Source: Cephalopachus bancanus
Taxonomy: Eukaryota; Chordata; Mammalia; Primates; Tarsiidae
Assembly: GCA_027257055.1 (NCBI GenBank)
Contig: JAPVLO010000400.1
Location: 682,001-746,000, forward strand
DNA: 64,000 nucleotides
Direction of reading: 5' to 3'
Every line of letters starts with the position of its first letter. Positions within the stretch are counted from its first letter, which is position 1. The notes under the pieces were generated by a model. That model worked only from the letters and a program-made list of their open reading frames with translations, did no database searches and had not been told where the DNA came from. The position numbers and the translations under genes were made by a program. Below are positions 1 to 11,228 of this stretch, piece after piece.

Positions 1-250
1 GGATGGCCTGAGCCCGTGGGTTTGAAACCCGCCCGGGCAACTTGGCGAGACCTCGTCTCTACAATAAATCAAAAATTAGCCGGGCATGGTAGCACGCGCC
101 TGTAGTTCTGGCTACTTGGAAGGCTGAGGCAGAAGGATCGCCGGAGCCCAGCAGGTTGAGGCTGCGGTAGCTGGGAGTGTGCCACTGCACTCCAGTCTGG
201 GCGAAAGAGTGAGACTCCAACTCAAAAAATAAAAATAAAAAATAAAATAA
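1..250 (+). mobile_element. Alu SINE, lineage-specific type, cut by window start
   Basis: The second part of the left arm and the whole right arm of a dimeric Alu are present, ending in GAGACTCCAACTC and an A-rich tail. The ACAATAAATC link and CGCCGGAGCCCAGCAGG right arm mark it as the young type that recurs through this window. Its 5' end lies outside the window. Confidence 0.93.
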
Positions 251-650
251 GATGGGGACTTTAGCTCCAGGCATCATGCCCCCTTCAAGAAAGGAAGAAA
301 AGAGAAAAAGGAAGAGCTAGCTAGCTTCAGGCCCATTCTTGCGGTAGGAAAAGTGAGGCAGATGACCTGACCTCACACTTGGGAAAAGGGCATATGTTGG
401 GGAAAAGGGCATGGATCATAGGGAACATGTCTCTCTTCTCCTAAATCCATGGACCTAGACCCAGGGCTTCCTCAGTTGGGAAGAAGAGGCACATTTTTTA
501 GGTTCTTCTGCCCAGGGAGGGTCTCCTTTTTTGCACTATGCCCAAAAGCATTGCTTATGCCAGTGGCATTAGGCCTTGCAGCCTTGGCGGAAGGACCTCT
601 CCTTCATTCATACCCTTCCAGGAATATCCCTAGCCAGCTGTAACAATCAC
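251..650. other. Single-copy-looking intergenic sequence
   Basis: I recognise no gene or repeat here. Its last 15 or so bases (TGTAACAATCAC plus T run) form the left target duplication of the next Alu. Confidence 0.5.
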
Positions 651-946
651 TTTTTTTTTTTTTTTTGAGTCGGAATGTCACTCTATTGCCCAGGCTAGAA
701 TGCAGTGGCACGCTCACAGTCACTGTAGCCTCGACCTACTGGGCTAGGCGATCCTTCTGCCTCAGCCTTCCAAGTAGCTGGAACTACAGGTGTGTGCCAC
801 CACACCCAGCTAATTTTTTTTTTTATTGTAGAGACGAGGTCTCGCCAAGTTGCCCAGGCTGGTCTCAAACCCCTGAACTCAGGCAGTCCTCTCGCCTCCA
901 CCTCCCAAAGTCCTGGGATTACACACATGAACCACCACACCCGGCT
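651..946 (-). mobile_element. Alu SINE
   Basis: The element starts with a T run (its A tail in reverse) and covers both arms. It is flanked by TGTAACAATCAC on the left and TGTAACAGTCAC on the right, target-site duplications that differ at one base. Short open frames inside it on both strands are Alu-derived, not genes. Confidence 0.95.
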
Positions 947-2437
947 CTGTAACAGTCACTTTTATCAAGAAAAGTGATTCACAGTTTGAAAAATAGTGCC
1001 TTAAGGGTTAGAGTGCACAGCCATGCTGGGTCATCCCTGGTCTGTACCCAGCCCCATGCTAATCCTGTTTCTCCTCTCTTCTCCATCACCACCAGCAGCA
1101 GCACCATCCAGAAACACAACAGGTTCTACCTGTCCTGATTTAAAATTCATCCCCACCAAAAACTGAGCAGATAAGCATTATGCTCCTGGGAGTACCTGAT
1201 ATTTATAGACTACTCTGGAAGTATCAAAAGCTTTTCCTAGAGCCCGAGGGACAGTGGTTATGGGCCTGAAACAGAGAGGGCAGATCTGGAGAAAGCCTGT
1301 CTGGCTCCCTGAAATCCCGTCGCCAGTCAGGAGGCAGAGTGGGATTTTCCTTGGAGAAGGAAGCAGTAACCGATCAGCAAAGACAACTCTCAGAAGTGGC
1401 ATTTCTGGCTGGGTAAATTGCCCTGCAGCAAAAAGAGCTGGCGCTAATTTAGTGTTCACTTCTCATCAGCTGAAATGTTTTTATTTTTGGAGGGAATTGG
1501 TGGGCTATAATTATTATTGATCTCTGTGACAGCAATCAGAGAAAGCTTTAGTGTGCCCTCCGACAAGCAGGACCAGAAATAGACGCAGTGTCTTTCTCGG
1601 CCAATCATAGCTTTTTTTTTTTTTTTTTTTTTTGCTCTAAATTGATTTTATAGCTGACTTGCCATTTAAGGGAAAAAAAATAAAGTTCTACATAGCGAAT
1701 GTGGGTGTCCTAATCCTTCCCCTGTTCATTTTTATGGTGCATTCATTGGGTCCCTAGTCTTGGAGAATGTCGTACCTGACTTTCAACAGATGGATGTTAA
1801 TGGGATATTTATTTACAGAGTAAAATTAAATTGGAGCTGCATCTTAATGCACAATTTACATAATCAGCTTTGTTCTGAACTGATGAGCTGTTTTCAGTAG
1901 CACTTGGGACCTTTCTGTCGCAGCTGCCTCAAAGCAGCAGCCACTGAGAATGGAGATTAAACAATTTCCGAAAGCTGAAAGTCTTGATGAGGATCTATTA
2001 TCCCTTCCTGGAGACCTCATAATTTCTCTAGACACTGGCACAGGATCAAAGATTCATGTTAGCCTCTTGCCATAGTTTGGGATCAAAAAAAAGATGTTCA
2101 ATTTGCATTTGGAAACCATCATAATCTTGGATAATCTCCCTGCTCACCCTTGCTTCTATGAAATGTATGGCATTTCTATTTTTATAATGCCTTGCACTCC
2201 AAACAACACACATAATTACCAAGGTGCCACACCATGTGCTTGATGAGCCTGGAGGGAAACTTTCTACTGATGAATTTTATTGTAATACCTATTTAATACG
2301 TAAAGTTGGTCTCCAGAGAGAGCAGCGTGTAGGTGAGATGAGTTCAGAGCCTGTAGGAGAGAGGAAATAAATGTTAGGGACTGGAGGGTGCATAGAGCAG
2401 CAGTGCTAAAACTGATCCTTAATGAAGAAAAAAAAAA
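947..2437. other. Repeat-poor gene-free block; candidate conserved element
   Basis: About 1.5 kb with no Alu, L1 or LTR signature apart from a T run at 1611-1633. The stretch from roughly 1180 to 2060 is AT-rich with balanced composition and TAAT-type homeodomain core motifs, which often marks distal regulatory DNA. The short open frames overlap on both strands without coding features. Regulatory status is inference only. Confidence 0.35.
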
Positions 2438-2734
2438 GGTTAGGCACAGTGGCTCAGCCTGCAATCCCAGCATTTTGGGAGGCTGAGGCGAGAGGAGTGC
2501 CTAAGTCCGGGGTTCGAGACCAGCCTGAGCAACTTGGTGAGATCTCGTCTCTACAATAAATCACAAAAACTAGCCAGGCGTGGTGGTGTGCATCTGTAGT
2601 TCCAGCTACTTGGAAGACTTAGGCGGAAGGATAGCCTAATCCCAGCAGGTCAAGGCTCCGGTGGCCGTGAATGTGCCACTGCACTCCAGCCTGGGTGACA
2701 GAGTGAGGCTCCCACTTAAAAAAAGAAAAAAAAA
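2438..2734 (+). mobile_element. Alu SINE
   Basis: A full dimeric Alu with ACAATAAATC between the arms and an A-rich tail at 2717-2734. It is more diverged than the young type. It ends directly before the 7SL-derived sequence. Confidence 0.93.
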
Positions 2735-2745
2735 GCTGTTAGCTT

Positions 2746-3026
2746 GCCAGGCATAGTGGTGCCTGCCTATAGTCCCAGTTACTCGGGATTCTGAGGCAGG
2801 ATTGCTTGAGCTCAGGAGTTCTGGGCTATAGTGTGCTATGCCAATTGGGTGTCTGCACCGTTTAGCATTAATAAGGTGACTTTCAGGGAGTGGTGGGCCA
2901 CCAGGTTGCCTAGAAAGAGGTGAACCAGAGCAAGTCAAAACTCCTGTCCTGATCAATAGTGGGATCTCGCCTGTGAATAACTACTGCAATCCAGCCTAGG
3001 CATCAAAGCAAAGACCTGATCCCTTT
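2746..3026 (+). pseudogene. RN7SL: 7SL RNA (SRP RNA) pseudogene, near full length
   Basis: The sequence follows 7SL RNA from its 5' Alu-like domain (GCCAGGCATAGTGGTGCCTG) through the S domain to the 3' Alu domain (CCAGCCTAGGCATC). The S domain, which Alus lack, is visible as GGTGTCTGCACC, GGTGACTTTCAGGGAG, CCACCAGGTTGCCTA and AAAACTCCTGTCCTGATCA. 7SL RNA is the scaffold of the signal recognition particle. This copy is about 281 nt against about 300 for the gene, carries scattered substitutions and small gaps, and is followed by an A-rich run. It therefore reads as a retroposed pseudogene rather than an active Pol III gene. Confidence 0.93.
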
Positions 3027-3235
3027 ACAAAGTTAAAAAAAATCCAAAAATTCACCTTTGCATCCCTACACCAGCCCACAAGGTAGTGCATTAATCAAAT
3101 AGCTTTTGTCCTTCCAACTCATCTGATCTTGACCAACTCCAGTGAGCTGCATTTCTTCTGAGAGAAGTCATAAAAGCGAACACTTCCTGAAAACTCAAGT
3201 TCTTTAAGTTTGTTTTGTTTAATCCTTCCTCTACT
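3027..3235. other. Short unassigned intergenic stretch
   Basis: An A-rich remnant of the 7SL insertion is followed by unclassified sequence. Confidence 0.4.
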
Positions 3236-3408
3236 TTGAATGATAACAGTTATCATTGCTTTCCCCCTCCCTGCCTTAACCAGTGAGAAAACTGAGTCTT
3301 AGAAAAGTTAATTAGCCCGAAGTCCCTAAGCTAATTAAATAGAATTTGAACCCGGTCTGTCTGGCTCCAGAACACAAAGCACTTACCCACTATGCTACAT
3401 GGAAACTC
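3236..3408 (-). mobile_element. MIR SINE fossil
   Basis: The core pattern GAGAAAACTGAGTCTTAGA, then AATTTGAACCCGGTCTGTCTGGCTCCAGA and a TATGCTACATGG end, is the reverse complement of the MIR consensus. Confidence 0.8.
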
Positions 3409-3722
3409 ACAGAGAAAGTGCACAGGCAGTCCTATTAGTAGCACTGAGGTTCCCATTTATTAATAGAGACAAACGGGTGCTTAAAATGAAACTTCCATTC
3501 CTTGGGGTTATATTTGCTAACTTTCAACATTAGGCAAACACATCAAATCCTTCAAAGGAAAACTGATCTAAATTATTTATCGTTCTTTCATTCATTTATG
3601 TCTTGTAAAGTGGCTTATTCCAAAGTCAGCTATAGTTAAGACATAATAGAGAGGTGAAGTCTGTACCTCTTGGGGAGCAAGCAATGTACACAACTGGGAT
3701 CTTGACAAATTTGGGATTTGAG

Positions 3723-3976
3723 TCCAGGCATAGTGGCTCATGCCTGTAATCCCAGCACTTGGGGAGGCCTAGGTAGGAAGATTGCTTGAGCTCAGGAATT
3801 CAAGACCAGCCTGGGCAAAATAGCGAGCCCTCATCTTCACAAAAATAAAAAATTAGCTGGGTGTGGTGGCACACACCTGTACTCAGGAGGCTGAGGCAGA
3901 AGGATTTCGTGAGCCCAGGAGGAAGAGGCTGCAATGAGCCATAGCAACAGAGTGAGATTCCACCTAAAAAAAAAAA
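3723..3976 (+). mobile_element. Alu SINE, old (AluJ-like)
   Basis: It runs from CCAGGCATAGTGGCTCATGC to the A tail. The right arm has lost pieces around CACCTGTACTCAGGAGG and before GCAACAGAGTGAG. It lacks the young-type diagnostic bases. Confidence 0.93.
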
Positions 3977-4784
3977 TGGGGATTTGGAAACATCAACTGG
4001 TTGTATAAATAAACTCCAGTCCTAAAAGAGTGACTTGTATTCATAAAACACATTTCTAAAATCCACTGAGATCATTAGAGACAACCAAATGTCACAGGAG
4101 ACACATTCAGATGGGAGGGAGAGTCTGTAGATTCCACTTTACATCGAGCACGTGATCTTCAGCTTGGGTCCTGTGCTTCATGACAGGTTAATTGGTTATT
4201 GACATCCTGTTCGTGTCTGAAAGCCCAACTCAGTTCCATCACAGACTTCTACACTTGCTCTGGGAAGATCCAGAAACAAATAGATGGGGGCAGGAAGGTG
4301 GCCACTTTTCCCTACAGAGTCCAAGAAAGTGAGCCCAGCATAAACATGAGGCAAAATCAGAAACAGTCAGTCTCTACCTTTAACTACCTGACTTCTCACT
4401 TGGGGCACTTTTTCATGGGTTCAGCCTGCCAGGGGCCCAAGGTCTCAACTAAACATGATCCAATCCCTTACCCACTGTTGCCTCAAGCACCATAACATCA
4501 CTCCCTCTCATTGCTTTACTAAAATTGGCCTCATCTGACCCTTCCTCCAGGATCCTACTCTCTGTCTTGTACTAATGGACACCAGATGTTCAGATGATCT
4601 CTCTCAGAGATATTTTACCTTTTCATAGGGGGCCCTCTGGATGTACAATGCTTAAAGTTCAGTTATCTTTCTAAACAGTGGCCATCTCACCCCAAGACAG
4701 CAGGTTGGGAGAGCGATGATCACTGTTGTTGAATGATGATTTCAAGAAGAAATGTCCCTGTTCTAACCCTTGAAACCTGTGAAG
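3977..4784. other. Unassigned intergenic sequence
   Basis: No gene or known repeat recognised. A 98-codon open frame at 4199-4495 has no recognisable motif and is treated as chance. Confidence 0.4.
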
Positions 4785-5112
4785 TTGACTTTGTCTGAAA
4801 AAAAGGTCTTTGTAGGAATATGAAGATAGGATCCCTGGATCAAATCGTCGAGATATTACCTTGGTGGGCCCTAAATTCAGTGATAAGTGTCCTTAAGAGA
4901 AACAGAAGAAGAGAAGATACACTCTCAGAGACAACGTCAATGTAAAGATGAGAGACTGGAGTTATGCAGCCACAAACCCAGAAACTCCTAGAGCCATCAG
5001 AAGCTGGGAAAAACAAGGAGGGATTCTCACAACCAGAACTGTGAAAGAACAAATTTCTGTTGTTGTAAGTCACCAAGTTTGTGGTACTTTGTAGCCTGAG
5101 GACACTAAGATA
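4785..5112 (+). mobile_element. MLT1-type MaLR LTR fragment
   Basis: Signature blocks in order: GGTGGGCCCTAAATTCA, GTGTCCTTAAGAGA, AGAACTGTGAAAGAACAAATTTCTGTTGTT and CACCAAGTTTGTGGTACTTTG. These are the 3' half of an ERVL-MaLR MLT1 LTR in sense orientation. Confidence 0.85.
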
Positions 5113-6064
5113 ATCACCTTGGGGAGAAAACCTTTCTGCATTCGCACAGGTGTCCCCCACCTTCTGCACCAACATGGAGAAGCAATCTCAGCCAGTTCCC
5201 CATCCTTCTATGGCTTCTCAGAAAAGGAACTAGTGACCATGAGTTGTGAGGAAAGCCCTGGTCTTGTGCTGCTGGAGAGCAAACTGTCTCCACGGTTGCA
5301 TCCTGGTATTCCACCTAGGACAATTCCCCATCAATCCCACCTGTCTATATCAAGAAGATGGTGGGGAGCCAGTGCCAGCATTTCTGAGACCCCCGTTGGA
5401 AGAGATGATGAGGAAAACTCAAACAAATAAAATTTATGGTGCCAGGACATGCTTTGTGAGAGAATATCACAGTTTCCTAAAATATTGGCGAAAGGTTTAA
5501 CATAACAAAGGGAAGTGATGGAGAGAAATAGTGGAATTAAAATGAGAAAAGAAGTACTCAGACAAATACACAATACAAGAACTAAAATTAGTCTGCATGA
5601 TGGTTTCTATAGGTAGATGATGGAAGACTTGTCTCTCTGAACACTTAAGTCTAAATCAGTCTGCAGGATACACACAAATGAAATAAATCATCAGGGTCAT
5701 TACTCAAATCATTGAGAAAAAAAAAACTACTCTCTGAAGTAAACAGTTCTCTCATCTGAAAATGCTACATTTGATCTTTATGTGGGTCAAATTTATCTGG
5801 CTTAATTTTCTACTTCTTTGTATAAATTTTAAAATGCATCTAATTTTCCTAGGGGTACCAAGTCAGGGTTAGAATAACATCCTCTGCCAGCAGGACAATG
5901 AAATCACAATATAGATGGGTTCAGTAGGCTCCAATGTCTGATTTTGGGAGCACAGAGATCCTTTCTCTAGATGCTGGAAGAGGTTGCATGGTTCCTGTGC
6001 CACCCCCGTCTGTATCTCCCGGCTTTAGTTCCCTCTACCCTCAACCAATACACATCAGTGCAGA
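5113..6064. other. Unassigned intergenic sequence
   Basis: No recognisable gene or repeat. Overlapping open frames of 66-103 codons on both strands near 5110-5570 share no family motif. The block after 5570 is AT-rich. Confidence 0.4.
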
Positions 6065-6365
6065 TTTTTTTTTTTTTTTCTGACATAGGATCTCACTCTG
6101 TTGCCCAGGCTGGAGTGCCGTGACACAATCATGGCTCATTGCAGCCTCAGCCTCCAGGGCTCGGGCCATCTTTCTGGGTCAGCCTCTCGAATTGTTGGGC
6201 TACAGGCATGGATGGTCACACCTGGCTAATTTTTTGGATTTTGCTTGTAGAGAAGAGGTCTTGCTATGTTGCCCAGGTTGGTCTTGAATTTCTGGGCTCA
6301 GGCAATTCTCCTGCCTTGTCCTCCCAGAGTGTTGGAATTACAGGCATGAATCACCGTGCCTGGCC
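6065..6365 (-). mobile_element. Alu SINE, old (AluJ-like)
   Basis: T run at the left, both arms present, ending ACCGTGCCTGGCC. The link and tail lack the young-type bases. Confidence 0.93.
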
Positions 6366-6859
6366 TCAAAGTAGACCCGTGTAGAGGGCCATCAGGTAGT
6401 TGCTGGAACAAGCCCATCTTTGAGGAGTCACCAAACCAGCCCCCTCAGGCCACAGTCTACTTGTGCTCCTTTGTAGAACACGGAGGCAGAGGTGGCGGGC
6501 TGACCTCCAGCACCCAGTTTCAGCCCTCAGATAAGCTCTGCCAGCCACACTCCTCCCCTTCCTCATGAGTCAAATCTTACCTGGGCTTCACACAACCTTC
6601 TTCACTGGAATGAGCGATCCCCATCAGCAAATGAGTGTCCCCCTCCATTCTGCTGGTTCCCCTGTGTTGGGAGTGTCATAGAGACACGCACGAAAAGGAA
6701 ACATCACATGAGACATTTCTACTGCAATGTTTCTATCGCCATAATACATGGAAAAGTTATTGAGAGCACGCCTTTTTTTTTGCTTTTTTCTCCAAGATGA
6801 GTAAATTGTTTTTATTTAAAACAAAAGACCTTCCAGTCTTCCCACCATGCCCTTACTGA
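6366..6859. other. Unassigned intergenic sequence
   Basis: About 500 bp without a recognised feature; a T-rich run lies at 6772-6790. Confidence 0.4.
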
Positions 6860-7110
6860 TACTCCAGTTTCCAGCCTCTGCCTCAGTCTTGGTCTTGAAC
6901 CTGTCTCCTCTCACCTTCTGCCTCACCACTTGGCTCTGGCCACACTAGTCTCCATGTCTCCCCACCCCAGGGCCTTTGAATGTACCATCCTTCTGTCTGG
7001 AAAAGTCTCCTCCATCCCTCACAAGGCAGCTCCTACTCTTCATTCACATCTCAGATGCCTCACAGGGGCCTTTCAACTTCCAGTTTTCTGTCCAGTATGT
7101 AAGGACCTTG
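6860..7110 (+). mobile_element. L2 LINE fossil, 3' part
   Basis: The sequence CTCTGGCCACACTAG, CCAGGGCCTTTGAATGTACC, CTTCTGTCTGGAAAAG, TTCACATCTCAGATGCCTC follows the 3' region of LINE2 in sense orientation. Confidence 0.8.
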
Positions 7111-7506
7111 GAAGTTGTCATTCTCATCCTCACAGAAAAAACTTTTGAACCCAAAATCAACAACTGTTCTTAGATCTGTCAGAGGTTTGGAGTCATAGGA
7201 CAAACCTCTGCCTCTAAGATTGGAGAGACAAGCAGATACAGAGAATCATAACTTAGGGGAACAGAAACTTCTACAGGAACCGATGCCTGGTAGGAAAATC
7301 TGAAGTGTAATTGGTGAATTGCTAAAGGCTCAGTGTCGACAATTCTGAGCATGAAAAACTCTGGAGGCACCCAGTCATGGAGGGTCCTTGTGCTTTTGTG
7401 AGTTTTATTTCCAGGAACCCCACCAGGTTCTCACAAGGAAGATCAGAGAAAAATCCCTTATGTTTCTGGCATGAGGTGGGCAAAAGGAATCTTTTGGAAA
7501 TATGTC
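7111..7506. other. Unassigned intergenic sequence
   Basis: No feature recognised before the target duplication of the L1 that begins near 7507. Confidence 0.4.
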
Positions 7507-7525
7507 AGAGCATTGTGTTCTTTTT

Positions 7526-8835
7526 ATTTTTTATTATTTTTATTTTAAAGATGTGGGTTACAATTCAGGGTTAGGTATACAAATGTTCATTTTGCAGGTA
7601 CCCTTGTTGATGAAGTGTGCCCCTCCCTCCCCTAGCGGTTTCCCTCAACTGCCAATCCCACAACACCCACCCCCAGCAGTTTCCCACTACTGCCAATCCC
7701 TTTCTTATAGTATTATCATAATTGTTCAAGGTCCATTTATAAGTGAGAACATATGGTACTCTGTTCTTTGTTTCTGTGATAGATCACTGAGTATGATAGA
7801 CTCTAAATCCATCCAAGTTGCTGCAAAGTCTGTATGTTGTCTTTCTTTATGGCTGCATAATATTCCATTGTGTAAATGTACCACAATGGATTTTTTTCAT
7901 CCAGTCCAGCTTCGATGGGCAACATGGTTGGTTCCATGTTTTTGCTATTGTGAACAGAGCTGCAATAAACATGCGTGTGCAGGTATCTTTTTTGTAGAAT
8001 GATTTGTGTTCCTCTGGTATGTTCCCAGTAGGGGGATTCCTGGGTCATATGGAAGGTCAATTTCCAGTTTTTTCAGAAATTGCCACACTGTCTTCCAAAG
8101 AGGTTGCACTAGTTTGCATTCCCACCAGCAGTGTAGAGCGTTCCTTTTTCTCCACATCCTCACCAGCATCTGTTGTTGTTTGTTTTGTTAATGATGGCCA
8201 TTCTTACTGGGGTTAGGTGGTATCTCGGTGTGGTTTTGATTTGCATTTCTCTGATGATGAGTGAAGCTGAGCAGTTTTTCATGTGTCTGTTGGCTGCCCG
8301 TATATCTTCTTCTGAGAAGTGTCTATTTATGTCTTTTGTTCACTTTTTAATGGGGCTGTTTGTTTTTTTCTTTTTGGCGCATTTGTGTTCCTTATAGATC
8401 CTATATGTTAGGTCTTTGTCAGATATACAATTGGCAAATATTTTTTCCCATTCTGTGGGCTGTGCCCCTGCTCTCTTGATGGTTTCTATTGCTTTGCAGA
8501 AGCTCATCAGTTTGATGAGGTCCCACTTGTCTATCTTATTTCTTATGGTATGGGCACTTAGGGTTTTTATTAGGAATTGGTTGCCAGTTCCAATTTCCAT
8601 AAGGGTGTCTCCTGAATTTTCTAAGATTCTTACAGTTTGAGGTTTTACGTTTAGGTCTTTGATTCATTTAGAGTTAATTTTTGTGTGTGGTGATAGGTAG
8701 TGAGTGGTCCTGTTTCAATCTTCCGCATGTGAGCAGCCAGTTTTCCCAGCACCATTTACTGAATAGGCTCTCCTCTCTCCAGTGGTTATTATTGGAGGCT
8801 TTGTCAAAGATGAGTTGGTTGAGAAACTGAGGCTT
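7526..8835 (-). mobile_element. L1 LINE, 5'-truncated 3' end
   Basis: Reading the minus strand, the element holds the last part of L1 ORF2 in broken frames (for example WDLIKLMSFCKA, QPTEWEKIFANCI, HCWWECKLVQPLWKTVWQFL, WYIYTMEYYAAIK), then a short 3' UTR and an A tail at the low-coordinate end. It is about 1.3 kb of a usual 6 kb, so it was truncated at its 5' end on insertion. Flanking copies AGAGCATTGTGTTCTT (7507-7522) and AGAGCGTTGTGTTCTT (8837-8852) are its target-site duplication. Stops and frameshifts make it inactive. Confidence 0.95.
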
Positions 8836-8850
8836 TAGAGCGTTGTGTTC

Positions 8851-9125
8851 TTTTTTTTTTGAGTTGGAGTCTCACTCTGTCGCCCAGACTGGAGTGCAGT
8901 GGCATGCTCCTGGCCACCGCAGCCTCGACCTGCTGGGCTCCGGTGATCCTTCCGCCTCAGCCTTCCAAGTCGCTGGAACTACAGGCGCGTGCTACCATGC
9001 CCAGCTAATTTTTGATTTATTGTACAGATGAGGTCTCGCCAAGTTGCCCAGGCGGGTCTCGAACCACACACTCAGGCAATCCACTCACCTCAGCCTCCCA
9101 AAGTGCAAGATTACAGGCTAAGTCA
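8851..9125 (-). mobile_element. Alu SINE, young lineage-specific type
   Basis: Both arms with GAGTTGGAGTCTCACTC, TGATTTATTGTACAGATGAG and GGCGGGTCTCGAACC. It is flanked by CGTTGTGTTCTT at 8841-8852 and 9126-9137, a perfect 12-bp target duplication that reuses the right-hand target duplication of the L1 at 7526-8835. It therefore inserted after that L1. Confidence 0.95.
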
Positions 9126-9137
9126 CGTTGTGTTCTT

Positions 9138-9438
9138 AACAAGGCCTGCCCTCAGGAAAAACTATTTTATAGACCTTGAGCAGCTGGTGTTTTATCAGAG
9201 CCTAGTCTACCTCAAAGAAGGGAAATACCCAACTCTAGTCTCCTCTAGCATCCTGTCCCACCTAGGGGGTGGGAGGGAAGACTGAAAAGCATTTGTGAAG
9301 CTCCCAGCCCAGGGGCACAGGCTCACTCAAAGACTGAGACTACAGGGCATTTCCCCACCCCCACATCTCCCCAGCACACCAATAGGAATCCTATATAATA
9401 ACAGGGGAATACAGCTTTAGAACTGCATGTCTGCTAGG
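9138..9438. other. Unassigned intergenic sequence
   Basis: About 300 bp with nothing recognised. Confidence 0.4.
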
Positions 9439-9718
9439 TCTAAATGTTGGTGTGCTCCCAAAATCCATATGTTGGGACCTGACACCAAATGGTTAAGTCA
9501 TGATTAAGACTGAAGGGAGCTGCTTTGCCCCTTTCCTCCAAGTAAAGACTCAGGTGGCAGGTGTCATTGTTGAAGCAGAGAGCAACCTTCACCACACACC
9601 CAATCTGCTGGCACCTTGATCTTGGACTTCCCAGCTCCAGAACTGTGAGTAACACATTTCCATTGTTTATAAACTAGCCAGTCTATTTTGTTATAACAGC
9701 CTGAGCAGACTAAGATAG
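9439..9718 (+). mobile_element. MLT1-type MaLR LTR
   Basis: CCCAAAATCCATATGTTGG, then CTGGCACCTTGATCTTGGAC, CCAGAACTGTGAGTAACAC and GCCTGAGCAGACTAAGATA follow an MLT1 LTR in sense orientation, with an internal gap of about 100 bp. Confidence 0.88.
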
Positions 9719-9829
9719 CAACCTGGACTTTAATTATAAAATTTCAAAGAGGCCTTTTCTGAAAAATCCTGTCTAAAACGGCCAGATATGCCCTAGCGGT
9801 TCATTTCCTAATAATTTTTTTCACAGCAT

Positions 9830-10003
9830 ATAGTGCTTGCGAAGATCACCTTGTTATGTGAGTCTTTATCATTCGTCTCCCCTATTAGACTACAAACCCT
9901 ATGTCTGCTTTGTTGCTCAGTTAATTTCCAATACCTATAATAAAACCTGGAACATAGATGTTTATCGAATAATTGGTAGATTATTGAATAACTGAATAAA
10001 TAC
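9830..10003 (+). mobile_element. L2 LINE fossil, extreme 3' end
   Basis: TAGACTACAAACCCTATGTC followed by ACCTGGAACATAGATG and TTGAATAACTGAATAAA match the L2 3' terminus. Confidence 0.65.
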
Positions 10004-10109
10004 AAGTCCATTGGTATGTCCCTCATTAGCATGCCTTTCTCATGACATATTTTGAGTAGTCTCTTGTCTTTGTTTTGGATCTTCTTAAGAGCGCTTTTCA
10101 TTTTTCTTG

Positions 10110-10200
10110 TGTGTATGTATCTGTATACATATATAAAATGTGTGTGTGTATATATACACTATGTATGTATATATAAAATATGTATTATATATTCCAGTTA
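10110..10200. repeat. Degenerate TG/TA-rich low-complexity tract
   Basis: Interleaved TGTGTG, TATATA and TATGTATG motifs with no exact long period. Confidence 0.85.
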
Positions 10201-10611
10201 GACTCTAGCTCTTTATGATGAATGGCAACTTAATACAGCTATGCATATATATATCATAAAACTGTCTCCATATTAAAAGATGTCAGCCCCAGTCATTGGT
10301 AGCCTCTCAGATACACAGTCATGGAGAAAGAAGAACCTTGGTAGCTTGGGGTCCGGTTTAAAGTTGAAATAAGACTTTTGGCCATTTCCCCCCTCATATG
10401 CATAATAACATTTTTTGTCATAACGCCATGTTCCACTTACTCTATAGAAGACAGATTTTTCCCACTATATTATAGTATATTAATTCTTAGATACTGACAT
10501 TAGTTAATGTTGGAGACTTTAATAGCTAGTTGGAGCATCAGTACATCCCTGGAGCCCCTGAAATCAGACAAATAAATTAGGCTCTAATGATCACATCTTC
10601 TTCCTTTGCTG

Positions 10612-10948
10612 TGTGATGGTTAATTTAAGTGTCAACCCATCTGGGTCATGGGATGCCTAGATAGCTGGTAAAGTATCATTTCTGAGCGTGTTTGTGAAGG
10701 TGTTTCTGTAAGAGATTAGCATTTAAATAAGAGGATGAAGAAGATCACCCTCATGCAATCATTGGGTGGCGTCATGCAAACCACTGAAGGTTTGAGTAAA
10801 ACAAAAAGAGGGAAAGGCAGAAACAGGGTGATTTACTTCTGTTTGAGCTGGAACATGCATCTTCTCCTGTCCCTCTCCACTCCGCAGCTGATTCTCAGAA
10901 CTTTGGACTAAAACTGAGTTCTATCACTGCTTTCCTGGTTCTCCAGTT
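10612..10948 (+). mobile_element. MLT2-type ERVL LTR, 5' part
   Basis: Starts TGTGATGGTTAATTTAAGTG, continues with CATGGGATGCCTAGATA, GTGTTTGTGAAGGTGTTTCTG and AGATTAGCATTTAAATAAG, the MLT2 LTR pattern of ERVL. It is cut short by the pyrimidine repeat and Alu at 10958-11228. Confidence 0.82.
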
Positions 10949-10957
10949 TTCTTTCTT

Positions 10958-10958
10958 T

Positions 10959-11025
<67 letters not shown>
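10958..11025. repeat. (TC)n microsatellite
   Basis: Almost pure TC repeat of about 68 bp. It directly adjoins the Alu 3' end and probably grew from or replaced its A tail. An open frame of repeated arginine and glutamate on the minus strand here is repeat-encoded and not a gene. Confidence 0.95.
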
Positions 11026-11028
<3 letters not shown>

Positions 11029-11228
11029 GGAGTCTCACTCCATTGCCCAGGCTGGAGTGCAGTGGCACACTCACAGGCACCCCAACATCAACCTGCTGAT
11101 CTCCGGCAAGTAGCTGGAACTACAGGCGCATGCTACTGCGCCCGGCTAATTTTTAATTTTATTGTAGAGACGAGGTCTCGCCAAGCTGCCTGGGCTGGTC
11201 CCAAACCTGCAGGCTCAGGCAATTCACT
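11026..11228 (-). mobile_element. Alu SINE, partial
   Basis: Right arm and part of the left arm, ending abruptly at GGCTCAGGCAATTCAC. Sequence between the arms is shortened at TCTCCGGCAAGTAGCTGG. The position of the A tail is occupied by the (TC)n tract. Confidence 0.9.

Noticed and set aside
8416..8640. Plus-strand frames within the L1
   Set aside because: They are antisense to L1 ORF2 remnants.
10895..11080. Arginine/glutamate-rich frame
   Set aside because: Encoded by the (TC)n microsatellite.
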